DNA of 40,639 nt from positions 1 to 40,639 of IMG/VR virus record IMGVR_UViG_3300038682_000059; one strand, 5' to 3'. The position numbers were made by a program, and so were the translations under genes. The notes under the pieces are model-generated. The model did not search any database and was not told the DNA's origin. It worked only from the letters and a program-made list of their open reading frames with translations. This document shows, piece after piece, positions 23,519 to 32,474 of the stretch; within the stretch, counting starts at the first letter, position 1; the number at the start of each line of letters is the position of its first letter. Origin of the DNA: a virus.

Positions 23519-25404
23519 TAGTAACCCTCATTTGTATTTTGAGGCAGTTTCATAGACTGACTCATTGGTTGTTCAGGTTGACCAGAACCTTGTGCCATAG
23601 CCGAAGCTTGTTGTTGAGCAGCAGGGTCGCCGCCAAGTTGTTGAGCAGTTTGGTCAAGTATAGCTGACATCTGAGGACTATATTTAGTACCCATAGTTTT
23701 CATCGCAAGTGATGCTACCTTAAAGAAACCAGCTGGATTAACCTGAGCTAACATAGAACCAATTTGACCGGACATCACCGATTCAAGCATTAGTTGTCCT
23801 TTCTCATCTTCATCGTTATAACTAGAAGACTCAATTTTAACATCAAACTCACTAAACTCAAAGTCTGTACCTTCTTCTGATACTGGAGCTAATAGGATAT
23901 TACCTTCGTCATCTTCCATCATCTCACCTGTAGCAGGGTCAATAACTTCCATAAGAATAGGTTTGAAGATAGGTTGTCCATTAGCATCAAACTGACCAGA
24001 GAACATCTCCATTGGTTTGTTAATCTCTACCCAACGCATACCAGTCATAGCATCTGTGATACGCAAGAACTGTGTAGCACGATAGTACTGTTTAGCTAAG
24101 TTTGCAATGTCCATAGCTAATGATTGGTAAAATGACTCGATACGTGCGGTGACATAGCGAAGCGACATAATAGTTGCGTTCTGTTGCAACTTAACTTTGC
24201 GACCGGAATCGCTAGCATAAGCCATACCTAAGAAACTATCATTAACACCTAAGACACGTTGAATACGGTCAAGAGCTTTATCAATCAACGTATATTGGTC
24301 AATAATTTCCTTAGACATTTGGTCAACACGAATACCAGCTAAATCATTTACTGGGATAACTCCATTGACACGATTAATAAGTGTCTTGAAATCTTCTATG
24401 TTATCTACTGCACCATCTTGAACAAACACTTTAGTTGTGTTAGCCATCAACTGAATTTGAATCAAGGCCTGGTTAATAGCTTTCTGCGATTCAATTACTT
24501 CACGGAATAAGCCGTAGTACTCAGTCTTATTTGAGCTATGTAATTTTTGTACACGATAAGGCCATTTTGTATCTTTGTAAGTAATTTCAGTTTTACTAAG
24601 GATAGTTTCATCGTGCCAGTAAATAGACCAACGTCGACCGTCTTCATCTTCTAGTACTGTATGTACAATAAGGAAGTTGTCATGCACACGGTAATAACCA
24701 CTAAAACCAAAACCAGAATAACCGTAGTTATAATCACCGTAACCAGAGTAAGTAGAGCGAGTACCGAACTTATACTCAAAGTCTGCTTCATTAGCATTTA
24801 AGTAGTTCTGATAAGCATTGATTTTCTTAAGCGCTTCAGCACCAAAGGTTTTCTTAACATCATCTTCAGACATCCACTTAAAGCGGTGCAAGTATTTAGC
24901 GTCAGAGTAATCGTCTAGTTCACTCATTGGGTCCAAAACTAGCTCGTAGTCTGGGACATGATGAACAGTACACTCATTAATAGGTCTACCAAACTGGTCT
25001 TGCTTACCTGTGTCTCGTACTTCTGTATAAGAACACAGAATACCAGAAATCATGCCACCTAACTTAATTTGGTCACCTTCAATATCAAAGCGATTTTGCT
25101 CTAATATAAAATTGATGGTGTCATTAAGCACTGTAGCGGTAGTAACATCACGTGGATTACGAGGGCGTACGACAACAGTATTAACAACAGTGCTGTAATA
25201 ACCGACAAGCATACGTGCAAACATCTTGACGACGTTAAATGTTTCTTTTGGTTGACCGCGATTTTCAAGTACAGCCAATTGGTCATAAGTATAGTGACGA
25301 TTATGATAAAGGTTCCAAGCTTCATTAGCCTCTTTACGAGACGCGTTATACGTCTCGTACCCAATTTTAAAAGTGTCTTTACAATCCTTTACCGTAGCTT
25401 TCAT
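23518..25404 (-). CDS. P22-type portal protein, 628 aa
   Basis: The start overlaps the upstream stop by four bases. The N-terminus (WNLYHNRHYTYDQLAVLENR, PKETFNVVKMFARMLVGYY) and the later segment RIQRVLGVNDSFLGMAYASDSGRKVKLQQ are typical of the P22 portal family, including a helical wing and a long C-terminal Gln/Pro tail (AAQQQASAMAQGSG). A Tyr/Gly run (SGYGDYNYGYSGFGFSGYY) at about residues 215-235 is an unusual insert. Portals form the 12-fold ring that takes packaged DNA from the terminase and holds the tail. Unusually, it is read between two ejection-protein genes rather than first in the operon. Confidence 0.9.
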   Translation of the reverse strand: MKATVKDCKDTFKIGYETYNASRKEANEAWNLYHNRHYTYDQLAVLENRGQPKETFNVVKMFARMLVGYYSTVVNTVVVRPRNPRDVTTATVLNDTINFILEQNRFDIEGDQIKLGGMISGILCSYTEVRDTGKQDQFGRPINECTVHHVPDYELVLDPMSELDDYSDAKYLHRFKWMSEDDVKKTFGAEALKKINAYQNYLNANEADFEYKFGTRSTYSGYGDYNYGYSGFGFSGYYRVHDNFLIVHTVLEDEDGRRWSIYWHDETILSKTEITYKDTKWPYRVQKLHSSNKTEYYGLFREVIESQKAINQALIQIQLMANTTKVFVQDGAVDNIEDFKTLINRVNGVIPVNDLAGIRVDQMSKEIIDQYTLIDKALDRIQRVLGVNDSFLGMAYASDSGRKVKLQQNATIMSLRYVTARIESFYQSLAMDIANLAKQYYRATQFLRITDAMTGMRWVEINKPMEMFSGQFDANGQPIFKPILMEVIDPATGEMMEDDEGNILLAPVSEEGTDFEFSEFDVKIESSSYNDEDEKGQLMLESVMSGQIGSMLAQVNPAGFFKVASLAMKTMGTKYSPQMSAILDQTAQQLGGDPAAQQQASAMAQGSGQPEQPMSQSMKLPQNTNEGY

Positions 25405-27098
25405 AGTCCAGCCTCCTTCATAGCTGCATCAAAATCGAAGGTAGAGTCCTGGTCTTTGCCATTTACATCCTGTGGTGTAGGAGTAGCATCTGCCTGCACA
25501 CGTTGTACTTTAATTTCTTGACCTTTAGCTTTACGTCCAATACGTAAACGAGGGTCATTCATACGCTCTTCAATTGCCATAATAGCATTATCAATTTCTT
25601 CAATTGATTGTCCAGTATAGTAATGAGCAATATCAGGGTCATTTAAATCACGCACAGCTTCCAAGTTCTCTTTAATTGTCTCCATTTGAACTTGTAGTTG
25701 AGCCATAACAGGTTGGAACTGCTGACCTAATGTACCTGCGGCTTTGTTAAACGCATTAATTTCAGCTTGAGTAAGTGAAGCACCGTATAAAGCATTACGG
25801 AAAATATTACGGAATGTCTCATAAGATGATGTAGCTTTTTTACCACCAACTTCGTCAAATATGTACTTCTTAACACTGTTCAATGAGCTGTCTAAAAGAC
25901 CAGTTTCATCAGGAGTTAGCTCAGTGCCTGCTTTTTTACCTAAAGCAGTAAGGTCTCGCAGATTACGAATAGTGCGTTTATCTTCATTCGACATACTAAA
26001 ATTACGTAAATCTTCTAAAGGACTAATATAATCACGATAAACACGAGCACGTTCAGTCATAGACATATCACCAACATTAGTCTCAAGCCAGTTCATTTCG
26101 TCTAACCCAGTACGTAGTTGTTGAACGTCCGCAACCTCTTTCTGAGTTGTCGTCTTCGCCAGATTACGATATTCCGCCGCTGCCTCTTCATAAGTAGCAC
26201 CTTCGTTATTATCTAAATACTCTTGAATGAAACGAGACTCATTAGTTGTACCAGTACCTTGACGCTTAGTAGTATAGTATTTATCTAAAGCTTCAATATA
26301 ACTAATATTCTCATCTTCCATGATTCGACTTACTGCGCGCTCTTCTGTAGAACTTAACACGCCTTGACCTTTACCTGATGCATCCATCTCTTTCAACAGT
26401 TGATAGGCTTCTGCTACATTAGATGCTTTGCCAGTATCAATCAAGTCTTGTACAACGCGCTCTTGCATTGTTACTTTGTGACCAGATTGACCAGAACGAA
26501 GCAACTGATTAATGCGAGCTTTACGTTCCATCTCAGTTAACTGTTCATTTGACAAATAATTAGCAAAACCAGTTCCAGCGTACATATCATTCATGTTAAC
26601 GATACCGCGTTGGTCAGTACCAGTCATAACAACTAAGTCTTTACTTAACTCTGGGTCATTATAAACCGCATCTAAATCAGTATAGCCCATTTTGCGAAGT
26701 AACGAGTCATTCTCAGTTGTCTTAGCTAATTGGTCTACACGGACAACGTCACCGTACAAATTGGCACCAACTGGATTACGTTTAACGTCGTTCAACCAAG
26801 TATTTAGGTGTCTAACATCCTTGTCAGACTCAAAGCGTCGGAATGCATCATACGTTTGCTGTTGGGTAGATTGTTGATTAATTGTACGTGTATTAGCTTC
26901 GAGTTGCTGCATTTCAAGCTCATTCGCACGTTGGCGATTTGGAGCATTAGCAGCATATTCTTCTAATTGCATTTGTGATTGTTGTTGTCTGGACTTAGCC
27001 TCAGCTAATTGCGCCTGACGTAGGTCTGATTCTGACATATATTGTGATGCCTTATCTAAACCTTGAGCTACACCAGACCATACTTGTGCACTTGCCAT
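25401..27098 (-). CDS. Internal virion / ejection protein, 565 aa
   Basis: AGGAGT lies 6 bases upstream of the ATG. The product is almost entirely charged, Gln/Glu-rich helix, with a coiled N-terminus (AQLAEAKSRQQQSQMQLEE) and repeat-like helical pairs at ~210-300 (NVAEAYQLLKEMDASGKG, EDENISYIEALDKYY). No membrane span or enzymatic motif is visible. Being encoded with the large ejection protein and portal suggests it is packaged inside the capsid and enters the host with the DNA. No clear family name is possible. Confidence 0.72.
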   Translation of the reverse strand: MASAQVWSGVAQGLDKASQYMSESDLRQAQLAEAKSRQQQSQMQLEEYAANAPNRQRANELEMQQLEANTRTINQQSTQQQTYDAFRRFESDKDVRHLNTWLNDVKRNPVGANLYGDVVRVDQLAKTTENDSLLRKMGYTDLDAVYNDPELSKDLVVMTGTDQRGIVNMNDMYAGTGFANYLSNEQLTEMERKARINQLLRSGQSGHKVTMQERVVQDLIDTGKASNVAEAYQLLKEMDASGKGQGVLSSTEERAVSRIMEDENISYIEALDKYYTTKRQGTGTTNESRFIQEYLDNNEGATYEEAAAEYRNLAKTTTQKEVADVQQLRTGLDEMNWLETNVGDMSMTERARVYRDYISPLEDLRNFSMSNEDKRTIRNLRDLTALGKKAGTELTPDETGLLDSSLNSVKKYIFDEVGGKKATSSYETFRNIFRNALYGASLTQAEINAFNKAAGTLGQQFQPVMAQLQVQMETIKENLEAVRDLNDPDIAHYYTGQSIEEIDNAIMAIEERMNDPRLRIGRKAKGQEIKVQRVQADATPTPQDVNGKDQDSTFDFDAAMKEAGL

Positions 27099-27107
27099 GT
27101 TATACTC

Positions 27108-27761
27108 CTATACCGTTGGCGTGTTGTAGTCAATATAAGGTTGACCAGCCATCTGAGTTCCACCAGACGTTACAGGTTGCGTGTTGTATGCGTCAATAGC
27201 ACGACCTACTGAAGGAATAGCAGCGCTCCACGCTTGTCCTGCTGCTTGCTGTGCAGCCATAGAATTTTGTTGTGCTACTGAAGCTTGCTGACTAAGAGCA
27301 CCACTGACTGAGCTTGCTGGGTTTTGACCTAAACCAATTTGTAAGAATCGACTTTGGTCTTCAGCAGCTTGTGTAACTGAGTCCCGACGAATACCCGCAC
27401 GTGTCTCTGCTGCGTTTAACTCAGCCTGAGCCTCTATACTAGAAGCAATACCTGATGATGGGTCAATACCACGCTGCGCTAAGTTTTCGTCCATACGCTG
27501 TAAACTAGTTTGATATTGTTGTTCAAACGTTTCTAATCCAACAGCAGCATAATACTCAGGTGTAACGTTCTGATAATAGTTAGATAAATTATCCTGAATA
27601 GGTCCATATACAGCTTGCCAATCGTCGTAACGCTCTTGTTCAAAAGCTAATTGAGCAGCGGAAGCATCTGAGGCAGCATCAGCTTGTTTACTTGCTGAAC
27701 GCGAACTCATTGCACCACTAACGACGGTTGCACCTGCTACAGCTACTAAGCCCCAAGACAT
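27108..27761 (-). CDS. Small internal virion / ejection protein, 217 aa
   Basis: A 9-base gap separates it from the next gene, and it overlaps the cupin-like gene by 16 bases. The N-terminus is a short hydrophobic, Gly/Ala-rich segment (SWGLVAVAGATVVSGAMSS) followed by Ala/Gln-rich helix (KQADAASDASAAQLAFEQER). The pattern matches the smallest ejection proteins of podoviruses (T7 gp14/P22 gp7-like), which are small, Ala-rich and have an N-terminal membrane-active stretch. The C-terminus is Gly/Pro/Tyr-rich and beta-poor. Confidence 0.72.
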   Translation of the reverse strand: MSWGLVAVAGATVVSGAMSSRSASKQADAASDASAAQLAFEQERYDDWQAVYGPIQDNLSNYYQNVTPEYYAAVGLETFEQQYQTSLQRMDENLAQRGIDPSSGIASSIEAQAELNAAETRAGIRRDSVTQAAEDQSRFLQIGLGQNPASSVSGALSQQASVAQQNSMAAQQAAGQAWSAAIPSVGRAIDAYNTQPVTSGGTQMAGQPYIDYNTPTV

Positions 27762-28219
27762 GGTGTACCTCCAAAGCTCTCAACAAGAGCATTAATAGTT
27801 TGTTCGTCATATTCCTTAGCTATACATTGTTCTTCAATCTTAGCTAAGTCTGTTTCTTCGGTTAAATGTATAGTTGTCCACACCACATCTTCATGCATAT
27901 AAACGACTTTCTGTTCACCTTCCATTGACTCAAAAGTAAATGGCGCTTCAATTTCTAGTCGTCGTGTAGGTGTCGCAACTGTACACTTACCTTGTGAAAT
28001 AATATTTAGGTGACGGGTTTTATGTATCTTACCAACAATCAGCATACCTTTAGGCATAAAGATTTCGCGCGCATAAACACCTTTAGAAAAGTTATGTTTA
28101 ACAGGTGCGTCTAATTGAGGTAAGTCTTTCATTACATCAACTAAATCTTTAATACTACCAATTCTGGATTCCACTCCAGCTTTTGATACAATTGGTTTAC
28201 CTTTGTAAGTTATTTGCAT
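27746..28219 (-). CDS. Phage cupin-fold protein, 157 aa
   Basis: The ATG at 28219 follows the upstream stop after one base, so it is coupled; the in-frame Met at 28282 would overlap the upstream gene by 62 bases. Residues ~40-120 form a cupin barrel: VKHNFSKGVYAREIFMPKGM, GKIHKTRHLNIISQGKCTV and YMHEDVVWTTIHLTEETDL, with several His (GKIHKTRH) that could hold a metal. This kind of short cupin occurs commonly in phage tail or ejection regions without a known role. An enzymatic role is not shown. Confidence 0.75.
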   Translation of the reverse strand: MQITYKGKPIVSKAGVESRIGSIKDLVDVMKDLPQLDAPVKHNFSKGVYAREIFMPKGMLIVGKIHKTRHLNIISQGKCTVATPTRRLEIEAPFTFESMEGEQKVVYMHEDVVWTTIHLTEETDLAKIEEQCIAKEYDEQTINALVESFGGTPCLGA

Positions 28220-28220
28220 A

Positions 28221-29021
28221 TTATATACCAGGTAAAGTGTTTCCAGCTTCTGACACGTGTACAGCGTAGAACGTAGAACCAATATTAACTACATTATTAA
28301 AAGTATCACCGTCCGTGCCTACTTGCAACTGTATAATATCACCAGCACTTGCTGTAATGTCACCTACAATGCTAATGTCTAAGTTTTCACCGCCTTGGTT
28401 TCTACCGACGAAGTAGTTAAACACACTAGTACCAGGTACACCAGTAGTTAAGTTAAATAAACGTAACTGTATCTTACGTCCATTATTCACTTCATCAAAT
28501 TCTAGCGAAACTTTACCTTTTAACTCCCATACATTTTCAATTAGTAGTCTTAAACCATTGCTGCTTAATTCATTAGTTACGTTCTTTGGTGGGTCAACTA
28601 GTAAAGTGTCAAAACCTGTAATGGTTTGGAATGTAGTATTAACTGTACCAATATTAGTAGGTGCATTAACACCTATACCACCATAACCTGCTTGTACAAA
28701 ATTCTCCGCAACTGCAACTTTAACAGCTTCTAGCTCTTCTTCTAATGCGGTTATACGCTTGGACAGTTCTTCTACTATTAATTCGTCTACTAACTCTAGT
28801 CGCTCTAACGCTTGTTCTAACGCAAGTTCAGCATCACTAAGTGCTTTAGCTAAGTTTATTGCTTGTTCTAATAGTTGCTCTTGGCTGACATACTGGTCAT
28901 TTGGACCAGCACGATTACCTAATACGATGTCAAGTTGTTCCACCAAACGCGAAAGAAACCTGCGCAAAACAGTAGGGTCGTCTACATTAGGTGGAACTGC
29001 AACTACAGATTGATTAGCCAT
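28221..29021 (-). CDS. Trimeric coiled-coil tail protein with TNF/C1q-like knob, 266 aa
   Basis: Overlaps the nozzle gene by eight bases. Residues ~1-35 are a short head; ~45-110 are strong coiled coil (EQALERLELVDELIVEELSK, ITALEEELEAVKVAV). A beta-sandwich follows from ~125 with the strand pair TASAGDIIQLQVGTDGD and STFYAVHV, typical of TNF/C1q-like trimeric knobs. The Sf6 and HS1 tail-needle tips have such a knob, so a tail needle (P22 gp26-like plug) or a receptor-contact knob is the best inference. The head-end plug motif cannot be checked by eye. Confidence 0.72.
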   Translation of the reverse strand: MANQSVVAVPPNVDDPTVLRRFLSRLVEQLDIVLGNRAGPNDQYVSQEQLLEQAINLAKALSDAELALEQALERLELVDELIVEELSKRITALEEELEAVKVAVAENFVQAGYGGIGVNAPTNIGTVNTTFQTITGFDTLLVDPPKNVTNELSSNGLRLLIENVWELKGKVSLEFDEVNNGRKIQLRLFNLTTGVPGTSVFNYFVGRNQGGENLDISIVGDITASAGDIIQLQVGTDGDTFNNVVNIGSTFYAVHVSEAGNTLPGI

Positions 29022-30927
29022 TTTGTCTAGGACTCGCTATATACTCGATTTCTTGCACAACGCCTGTACCTTCAACTTCAAATTGGATACTATAACCTCG
29101 TTGCAATTGTTGAGGTACTTGAAGTTGGTGTGTTTCTTTACCTGTTAGGTCAAAACTGGCAACAACTTCATCGTCAATTATTATATTTAATATTATATCG
29201 CCTTCTGAACGAACGTACACCTTTTTATATGTTTTGTTGTTAGAAAATGAACCTTCTACAAATCGTGGTGACTTGTACTTAAAAACTAAATTACTGGTAT
29301 CTTTATATAAAAGGTACAACAAACCGTCATAATAACCGTAAAGTTCACCTTCAGCAACAGCTAAGGATTCAGTAGCTAAGTTTAACCACTTAGGTATAGT
29401 ATTAAATCTGTAGTCCCAAGCTAGTATAGTACCATCTGAGTTGTGACAGTAGTAGATTTCATCATGTACCACAGAACTAACTGGAGTTAACTTAATTTCG
29501 CCTACATAACCTTTGGTTAAACTTTGAACATTATTACCTGAAGATGTACAAAGACCGTCTTCCGAAGCCCAAATTAAAGTACCAGCAGTTGCTTCTGTTA
29601 TAGACTCAAAAGCTATACAACCTTGGTCCCCGCGCAAAGGTTGTTGAGCTAACGAGGTGGGTCCAGTACCAGTAACAATAAATGTGCGTGTTCTGGTGAA
29701 TACTAACAAACCATTTGCCACAGGCCCTAAGCCTGTTATATCATCGTCAAAGAGTAGTTCATATTCTGGTGGCCAAGCATTAGGAACACCTATAGGTGTG
29801 AATCTAAGGGACGAGCCTATTACACCAAATAACATTGCATAAGATTCTGATAAATATTTTAAACCAGCTGGTGCTTCATAGTAATTATCTGACTCTAATA
29901 GTCTACCGTCCACTGCTGTATCACTTAAAGTATCACTAAAACTAGTTACAACTACGTCTAGCTCTACAACTAAGGTAAACCGTGTAATATTACCACCGAT
30001 TCTATACAATCTCTTTTTATCTACTTGTGGGTCATCAGATATACTTGGTATATTAACATTTATTATTCCACTAGTTACAGCTAATTCCTGTGATAAATCA
30101 CTAGGAGCAGATTCTGTACCATCAGTTGAATTATAATAAGTGTACACATACTGATAGGTACCATTAAACTTTGATATTAATTCTTCGTCTAATTCTGCTT
30201 TGTTACTTATATCAAATACACTGTCTAAAAATACATCAGTTTTATTTACAAACTTATAGACTAAACGCCAAGCACCATCATAAAAGCGATATAATAAAGC
30301 ATAGTCAGCAAAATCACCACTTAGTTCCTTAAACTGTATTGCTCTGTTTGTAGGTGTGTCTTCAGTAGTTATAGTATTTCTACCGAATCTTGTTAACTCA
30401 CTAAACGTAATAACTTCACCATTAGCTCTAGTGGCAGTTGTGGTACTAGAATAAACAGTAAATTTAAAAGGTGTAGAATACGTACCATTACTAACATTAA
30501 ACAGTAAGTAATCAAAATCAGATGCAGGTAAATCACCAGAATCAGTTTTGTTTAGCACTGTTATGTCTTCTAATGGAGTGGCTTTATTACCATTAGACAA
30601 CGTAGGAGCACTTTCAGGTCGCTCTATACCTAAATAATTATACTCACCGTTTGAATACTTTTGTGGTCTATTAATCCTATCTGTTAAGTACATTTTACGT
30701 TGAAATTCTAAGTAATCTGTTAATGTATTAGAACTTAACCATTCTTTTTCTGCTTTAAAATATTTATTGTACCGTGCTACTTCTATTTTGGTAGCTAGTT
30801 TGTCTTTTACTGGATATAGTACACCTTTTGCGTTGTCTATATTTTCGTAAACTACACCTTGATTATTATTTAGTAACTGTGGCTCTAGACGACTTGCTAC
30901 TCCGCCATCAAATTGTTGTAACTTCAT
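29014..30927 (-). CDS. Tail nozzle-like beta-propeller protein, 637 aa
   Basis: Starts MKLQQFDGGVASRLEPQLL and is beta-rich throughout, with blade-like repeats (TRTFIVTGTGP, DGLCTSSGNN, YYDGLLYLLYK). The N-terminal segment with FDGG...R..PQLL...QG...ENID is common to podovirus tail tubular/nozzle proteins of the P22 gp10/T7 gp12 class. It forms the lower tail ring through which DNA passes. It follows the adaptor region and precedes the knob protein, the order expected for a short-tail assembly. Confidence 0.78.
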   Translation of the reverse strand: MKLQQFDGGVASRLEPQLLNNNQGVVYENIDNAKGVLYPVKDKLATKIEVARYNKYFKAEKEWLSSNTLTDYLEFQRKMYLTDRINRPQKYSNGEYNYLGIERPESAPTLSNGNKATPLEDITVLNKTDSGDLPASDFDYLLFNVSNGTYSTPFKFTVYSSTTTATRANGEVITFSELTRFGRNTITTEDTPTNRAIQFKELSGDFADYALLYRFYDGAWRLVYKFVNKTDVFLDSVFDISNKAELDEELISKFNGTYQYVYTYYNSTDGTESAPSDLSQELAVTSGIINVNIPSISDDPQVDKKRLYRIGGNITRFTLVVELDVVVTSFSDTLSDTAVDGRLLESDNYYEAPAGLKYLSESYAMLFGVIGSSLRFTPIGVPNAWPPEYELLFDDDITGLGPVANGLLVFTRTRTFIVTGTGPTSLAQQPLRGDQGCIAFESITEATAGTLIWASEDGLCTSSGNNVQSLTKGYVGEIKLTPVSSVVHDEIYYCHNSDGTILAWDYRFNTIPKWLNLATESLAVAEGELYGYYDGLLYLLYKDTSNLVFKYKSPRFVEGSFSNNKTYKKVYVRSEGDIILNIIIDDEVVASFDLTGKETHQLQVPQQLQRGYSIQFEVEGTGVVQEIEYIASPRQNG

Positions 30928-31646
30928 GCTGTCACCATATTAATACACATACGTGCAACAACTTCAGCTGGAGTACCGCCAGATGCATCAGTCGTAAATG
31001 CAGTTAAATAAAAATCAGCAGGACCAGCGCCTTGTGATGGAATAGCATTAGGATAGAAATTACTAGAATTACCTGTATTCACTGTAGCAAACTTAAAAGC
31101 TCGTCTAAATGCAAAACCTACAGGTCTAAAATAAATAGAGACAGTACTAGTAGCTTGTCCACCAGAAGCTCTAGTAATAGCAGAATAAATACTATCAACT
31201 ACCCATTTACGGTCAGATGGTACGCTATAAAACATGTCTAAACTAATTTGCGCTTCCGGTGAAGCTGAACGATAATTCGATGTATCGCCTGTGTTTGTAA
31301 CACGTATAAAACCTTGAAATGCTGTAGGTTCTAACCAGCTAATATTGTTTATTCTAGTAAATAACTTAGTTGTTTGTACTGGAGTTAACCCGTTCATTTG
31401 AACACGTTCACGATGAGATTTAAACTCTGTATCTAAACCGCTGATTTCTATTAGACCAACATCAGCAGCATTATCACTAACCACTGCTACTATTTCACCA
31501 TCGTTAGAAGGATAACTAGGTAGTGTACCCAGCAGAGGTGAAATCAAGGTCTCGACATCATCAACTGTAATATTTACTTCACCGTATAAATTTGCCACAT
31601 TACTATTAGATATAGGCGCAGAAAATCCACGTATATTATGAGTCAT
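30924..31646 (-). CDS. Virion beta-sandwich protein, 240 aa
   Basis: The ATG at 31646 is used because AGAGAGGA lies about 6 bases upstream; an in-frame Met at 31742 would overlap the preceding gene heavily. It overlaps the nozzle gene by four bases. The protein is beta-rich, with GLIEISGLDTEFKSHRERV, LNG-like MNGLTPVQTTKLFTRINNI and Asn/Thr/Ser-rich strands, like unassigned structural proteins of aquatic phages. It has no signal peptide or membrane segment. It may be a tail or head-tail decoration; the exact function is unknown. Confidence 0.62.
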   Translation of the reverse strand: MTHNIRGFSAPISNSNVANLYGEVNITVDDVETLISPLLGTLPSYPSNDGEIVAVVSDNAADVGLIEISGLDTEFKSHRERVQMNGLTPVQTTKLFTRINNISWLEPTAFQGFIRVTNTGDTSNYRSASPEAQISLDMFYSVPSDRKWVVDSIYSAITRASGGQATSTVSIYFRPVGFAFRRAFKFATVNTGNSSNFYPNAIPSQGAGPADFYLTAFTTDASGGTPAEVVARMCINMVTA

Positions 31647-31947
31647 TTTTATCCTCTCTTCTTCTGGGAAGACGAGCCAAGTGAATCTTAATATCTTGCA
31701 CGTCTTTCTGCATATCTGACATATTAACCATGAACGGGTCAAAGTAGTCTTTTAAGACTTGTCTAACTTCACGCTCAGTCATTAACTCCGTCTCAACCCT
31801 AGTTAAGCGTTCAGCTAATACGGCATCACGTAAAGCGCATTCCTTAGCATTATCTTCATTTCGCTTCTTATCCATACGGTAATTAATACCTAAGATAGTT
31901 AATAAGAATCCAAATAATGCTGCTGCCCAACCCGTCCAATCTTCCAT
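31636..31947 (-). CDS. Membrane-anchored coiled-coil protein, 103 aa
   Basis: The N-terminus has a single hydrophobic segment (WAAALFGFLLTILGINY, about 7-23), followed by charged coiled helix (ERLTRVETELMTEREVRQVL) and a basic end (LARLPRRRED). Similar layout to XhlA-type or inner-membrane spanin-like phage proteins, inverted relative to XhlA. It could be an additional lysis or membrane accessory protein, but its place among virion genes leaves this open. It overlaps the next gene's start by 11 bases. Confidence 0.6.
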   Translation of the reverse strand: MEDWTGWAAALFGFLLTILGINYRMDKKRNEDNAKECALRDAVLAERLTRVETELMTEREVRQVLKDYFDPFMVNMSDMQKDVQDIKIHLARLPRRREDKNDS

Positions 31948-31949
31948 TA

Positions 31950-32474
31950 TTATACCTCAGCCCACACAGTACCAGTATAAATCAGACGTAATCCAGTGTT
32001 AGCTGGAATTAAATAATTAGCTCCACCTTTCAATACAATACTAGCAGTATTTTCAATAGTAGTATTTGCAGTAGTAGAAATAACGTTCAGCTCTTGACCG
32101 ACAATACCATTGGTAATATCTGTTATACTTTGGGTAGAACCAACACTAAAAATAACTGTGCTTTTTGCAATAGCAGAAAATGAGCTAATATTGGCAGTTA
32201 TAACTTCTGTTTTCTTAAGTAGTACTAATTCTTCGTATGCGGTACCATTGTGTTGAAAAAATTGTACTGCACCATTACGCACTAATACTGCCTTTGGAAA
32301 TTTAGCAAAATCCAGTTCAGCTAATTCTGTAGCATCATTAACAGGTCTAAAACCACGAATCTTTGATACCGGGTAACTTACACCTGCGCGTGTTTGTTGA
32401 GCTGTACCTTCACCATAGAGTAAGTCTTCCTCTGCGGCTAAAGCTTTTGTTACTGTTCTTACTGAGGAAGCCAT
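31950..32474 (-). CDS. Small virion protein sharing the tailspike anchor, 174 aa
   Basis: Residues ~8-40 (KALAAEEDLLYGEGTAQQTR...YPVSKI) match the first ~33 residues of the tailspike at 18462-20357 in pattern: hydrophobic LA-A--DL--G-G---Q-R-G---V--I. A beta-rich domain of ~130 residues follows with Thr/Ala/Ser/Ile repeats (ISTTANTTIENTASIVLKGG), ending in a hydrophobic strand. The shared module probably docks both proteins to the same site on the tail, so this could be a short alternative receptor-binding or adaptor tip. It is beside the head-tail adaptor gene (one-base overlap). Confidence 0.68.
   Translation of the reverse strand: MASSVRTVTKALAAEEDLLYGEGTAQQTRAGVSYPVSKIRGFRPVNDATELAELDFAKFPKAVLVRNGAVQFFQHNGTAYEELVLLKKTEVITANISSFSAIAKSTVIFSVGSTQSITDITNGIVGQELNVISTTANTTIENTASIVLKGGANYLIPANTGLRLIYTGTVWAEV

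Noticed and set aside
31646-31742. Longer N-terminus for the 240-aa virion protein
   Set aside because: The in-frame Met at 31742 overlaps the preceding gene by about 100 bases and has no ribosome site; 31646 has a good one.
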